Shown here: piece by piece, positions 62,523-64,000 of the stretch
Numbering within the stretch: position 1 is the stretch's first letter
Layout: each line of letters opens with the position of its first letter
Source: CAYUYV01 sp050331455
Lineage (GTDB): Bacteria > Pseudomonadota > Alphaproteobacteria > JAJFIK01
Direction: 5' to 3'
Length of the DNA: 64,000 nucleotides
Assembly (NCBI GenBank): GCA_050331455.1
Contig: JBHJGV010000023.1
Coordinates: forward strand, 28,606 to 92,605
Translations under genes and position numbers: made by a program
The notes under the pieces: model-generated
Seen by the model: only the letters and a program-made list of their open reading frames with translations
What the model was told of the DNA's origin: nothing
The model's database searches: none

Positions 62523-63920
62523 ATGGCCAGCGCATCAGAACCAGGCTCCGAGACGTCCGCCGCAAGTCCGATGTCCATGGGCCGGCTGTTCGGCTTCGGG
62601 ATCGGGGATTTCGGTTTCAATCTCTACTGGCAGGGCGTCTCGATCTATCTTTTGTTCTATTACACCGATGTCCTGGAACTGGCGCCTTCGACCGCGGGTC
62701 TGATCTATGCGATCGCCTCCCTTTGGGACGGGATCACCGACCCGCTCATGGGCATCCTCGCCGAGCGCACGCGCAGCCGGTGGGGACGCTACCGTCCTTA
62801 TCTCCTGTTCGGCGCCGTCCCGCTCGCCGTGTCCTATGCGCTCATTTTTTACAAGCCCGAGGTGGGCGCCTTCTGGCTCGCGGCCTATGCCCTGACCACC
62901 CATCTCCTGTTCCGCACCCTCTACACCATCGCCAACATTCCCTACAGTTCGCTCACGGCACGGATGACCGAGGACAGTATGGAGCGAAACCGCATGGCCG
63001 CAGCGCGCACGGTGGCGGGCACGCTGGGCGGCATGACCGTAGCCTTTTTCACCTTTCCGCTGGTCACGGGCATCGGCGGCGGCGATCAGGCCCTGGGCTT
63101 CATGGCTACGGCCGCCCTGGCGGGCGGGCTTGCAACCATCCTGATCCTGACGTGTTTTGCAAGCACGGACGAACCACCGGCAGCGGCGGGAGCCCCGCAG
63201 GCGGCCAGCGTGCTGGAGTTCTGGCGCAGCCTGCTGAAGAACACGCCCTTCGTGCTCGTCGTCGCAAGCATCCTGCTCATTGCCAGCAGCATCACCATGT
63301 TCGGCAAGGTACTGCTCTATTTCTTCAAATACAACCTGGGCGACGAGGCCTCCTCACGCCTCGCGCTCACGGCGCTTGCCGGCATGGGCGTCGTGATGAT
63401 CCCTCTTTGGGCCGTCGTCACCCACTACACCAGCAAGCGGACGGTCTGGCTCGCAGGCAGCACCATCGCGGCGGCCGCCCTCCTCGCCTTCTATCTCGAT
63501 CCGCCCCAGACCGTGGAGGGCACGCTGATCATGACGGTGGTCATCGCCCTCGGCTTCACCTGTTTCCCGCTGACATTCTGGTCCATGCTGCCCGACACGG
63601 TGGAATACGGACAATGGCGGACAGGGATCCGATCGGAGTCCCTGATTTTCGGCCTGGTCAGCTTTTCTCAGAAAGCGGCCCTCGCGCTCGGCGCCTTCGT
63701 CCTCGGCCTGCTGCTGGAGGCTGTGGGGTTTGTCGCCAACACCAAGCCTTCGCAGGACACGCTGGACGGCCTGATCGCCATCATGACGCTGATCCCGGCG
63801 GGCGGCATCGTCGCCACCATGGTCCTGATCGCCTTTTATCCACTCAACGCAAAGCGCCACCGGGAGATCGTCGAGGCCATCGCGGACGCCGGGCCCCCCG
63901 ATGCTGGCCCGCTGGGGTGA
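62523..63920 (+). CDS. GPH-type MFS sugar:cation symporter
   Basis: The 465-residue protein has 12 hydrophobic helices. It shows the glycoside-pentoside-hexuronide signature: GFGIGDFGFNLYWQGVSIYLLFYY at the N-terminus, LWDGITDPLMGILAERTRSRWGRYRPYLL (Asp and Arg cluster) and IPYSSLTARMT. It imports glycosides with Na+ or H+. The start has an AGGAAGG site. Divergent from the sulfatase-glucosidase pair, it probably takes up the desulfated or partly hydrolysed sugar. Confidence 0.88.
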   Translation: MASASEPGSETSAASPMSMGRLFGFGIGDFGFNLYWQGVSIYLLFYYTDVLELAPSTAGLIYAIASLWDGITDPLMGILAERTRSRWGRYRPYLLFGAVPLAVSYALIFYKPEVGAFWLAAYALTTHLLFRTLYTIANIPYSSLTARMTEDSMERNRMAAARTVAGTLGGMTVAFFTFPLVTGIGGGDQALGFMATAALAGGLATILILTCFASTDEPPAAAGAPQAASVLEFWRSLLKNTPFVLVVASILLIASSITMFGKVLLYFFKYNLGDEASSRLALTALAGMGVVMIPLWAVVTHYTSKRTVWLAGSTIAAAALLAFYLDPPQTVEGTLIMTVVIALGFTCFPLTFWSMLPDTVEYGQWRTGIRSESLIFGLVSFSQKAALALGAFVLGLLLEAVGFVANTKPSQDTLDGLIAIMTLIPAGGIVATMVLIAFYPLNAKRHREIVEAIADAGPPDAGPLG

Positions 63921-63929
63921 AGGCCCACC

Positions 63930-64000
63930 CGGCCCGCCCCCCCCCCCGCCCCCACCCCCCCCCCCCGAAACACCACCACCACCACCCCGCACCCCCCCAC
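63930..64000. other. poly-C low-complexity end, probable assembly artefact
   Basis: After the symporter stop the sequence decays into C runs with scattered A and G (including an ACCACC repeat). It encodes nothing and looks like a low-quality contig end. Confidence 0.7.

Noticed and set aside
63354..63992. Minus-strand Gly-rich frame at the end of the window
   Set aside because: Its N-terminus is the translation of the poly-C artefact and the rest is antisense to the symporter.
1..64000. tRNA, rRNA, CRISPR, IS or prophage elements
   Set aside because: No cloverleaf-like sequence, repeat-spacer array, transposase, integrase or phage gene was seen on either strand; a tRNA search program could still find one I missed.

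Overview
This is GC-rich chromosomal DNA of an alphaproteobacterium, densely coded on both strands, with no rRNA, tRNA, CRISPR array, phage or insertion sequence that I could see. The assignment rests on gene content: an alphaproteobacterial-type squalene-hopene cyclase, a COQ4-type ubiquinone protein, a CHASE2 cyclase next to a FecR-domain protein, and a TonB-dependent receptor. I cannot name the genus. The last ~70 bases are an almost pure C tract that looks like a degraded contig end.

Layout. 1-11.7 kb holds mostly housekeeping genes: the 3' end of cobS, mntR, a metallophosphoesterase, a Nudix hydrolase, a metallo-beta-lactamase-fold protein with a damaged metal site, a GST, a DEAD-box RNA helicase, parE, an OYE-family flavoenzyme and a sulfotransferase. 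11.8-23.6 kb holds a CHASE2 adenylate cyclase followed by a PQQ glucose dehydrogenase, a divergent FecR-domain protein, threonine ammonia-lyase, a ThiO-like oxidase, a Ca2+/Na+ antiporter and an acyl-CoA dehydrogenase. 23.7-28.7 kb is a compact minus-strand unit: TonB-dependent receptor, histidine kinase, response regulator, GNAT acetyltransferase.

28.9-42.9 kb is a type II secretion locus (gspK on plus; gspE-F-G-H-I-J-L-M-C-D on minus). It is preceded on the same strand by a parvulin-like isomerase and three HupE/UreJ-family membrane proteins. Divergent from these are two tandem paralogous genes (43.3-48.0 kb) for large secreted proteins with PHP-like metal motifs. Next come a three-gene operon (membrane-fused spermidine-synthase-like protein plus two 2OG-Fe(II)-oxygenase-like proteins) and a secreted EF-hand protein. 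The main discovery is regulatory. Upstream of the isomerase/HupE operon, of each PHP gene and of gspC lie 7-bp repeats resembling CTGTCAT on an exact 11-bp period, the architecture of PhoB-binding Pho boxes. Weaker copies precede the receptor operon and the EF-hand gene. I read this as a phosphate-starvation secretion module: PhoB would switch on secreted metal-dependent hydrolases, a periplasmic foldase, possible metal permeases and the secretion machine together.

53-64 kb holds squalene-hopene cyclase, small unknown proteins, coq4, and a glycan-utilisation locus (sulfatase and GH3 beta-glucosidase, divergent from a GPH-type sugar symporter) with palindromic operator candidates between the two arms.
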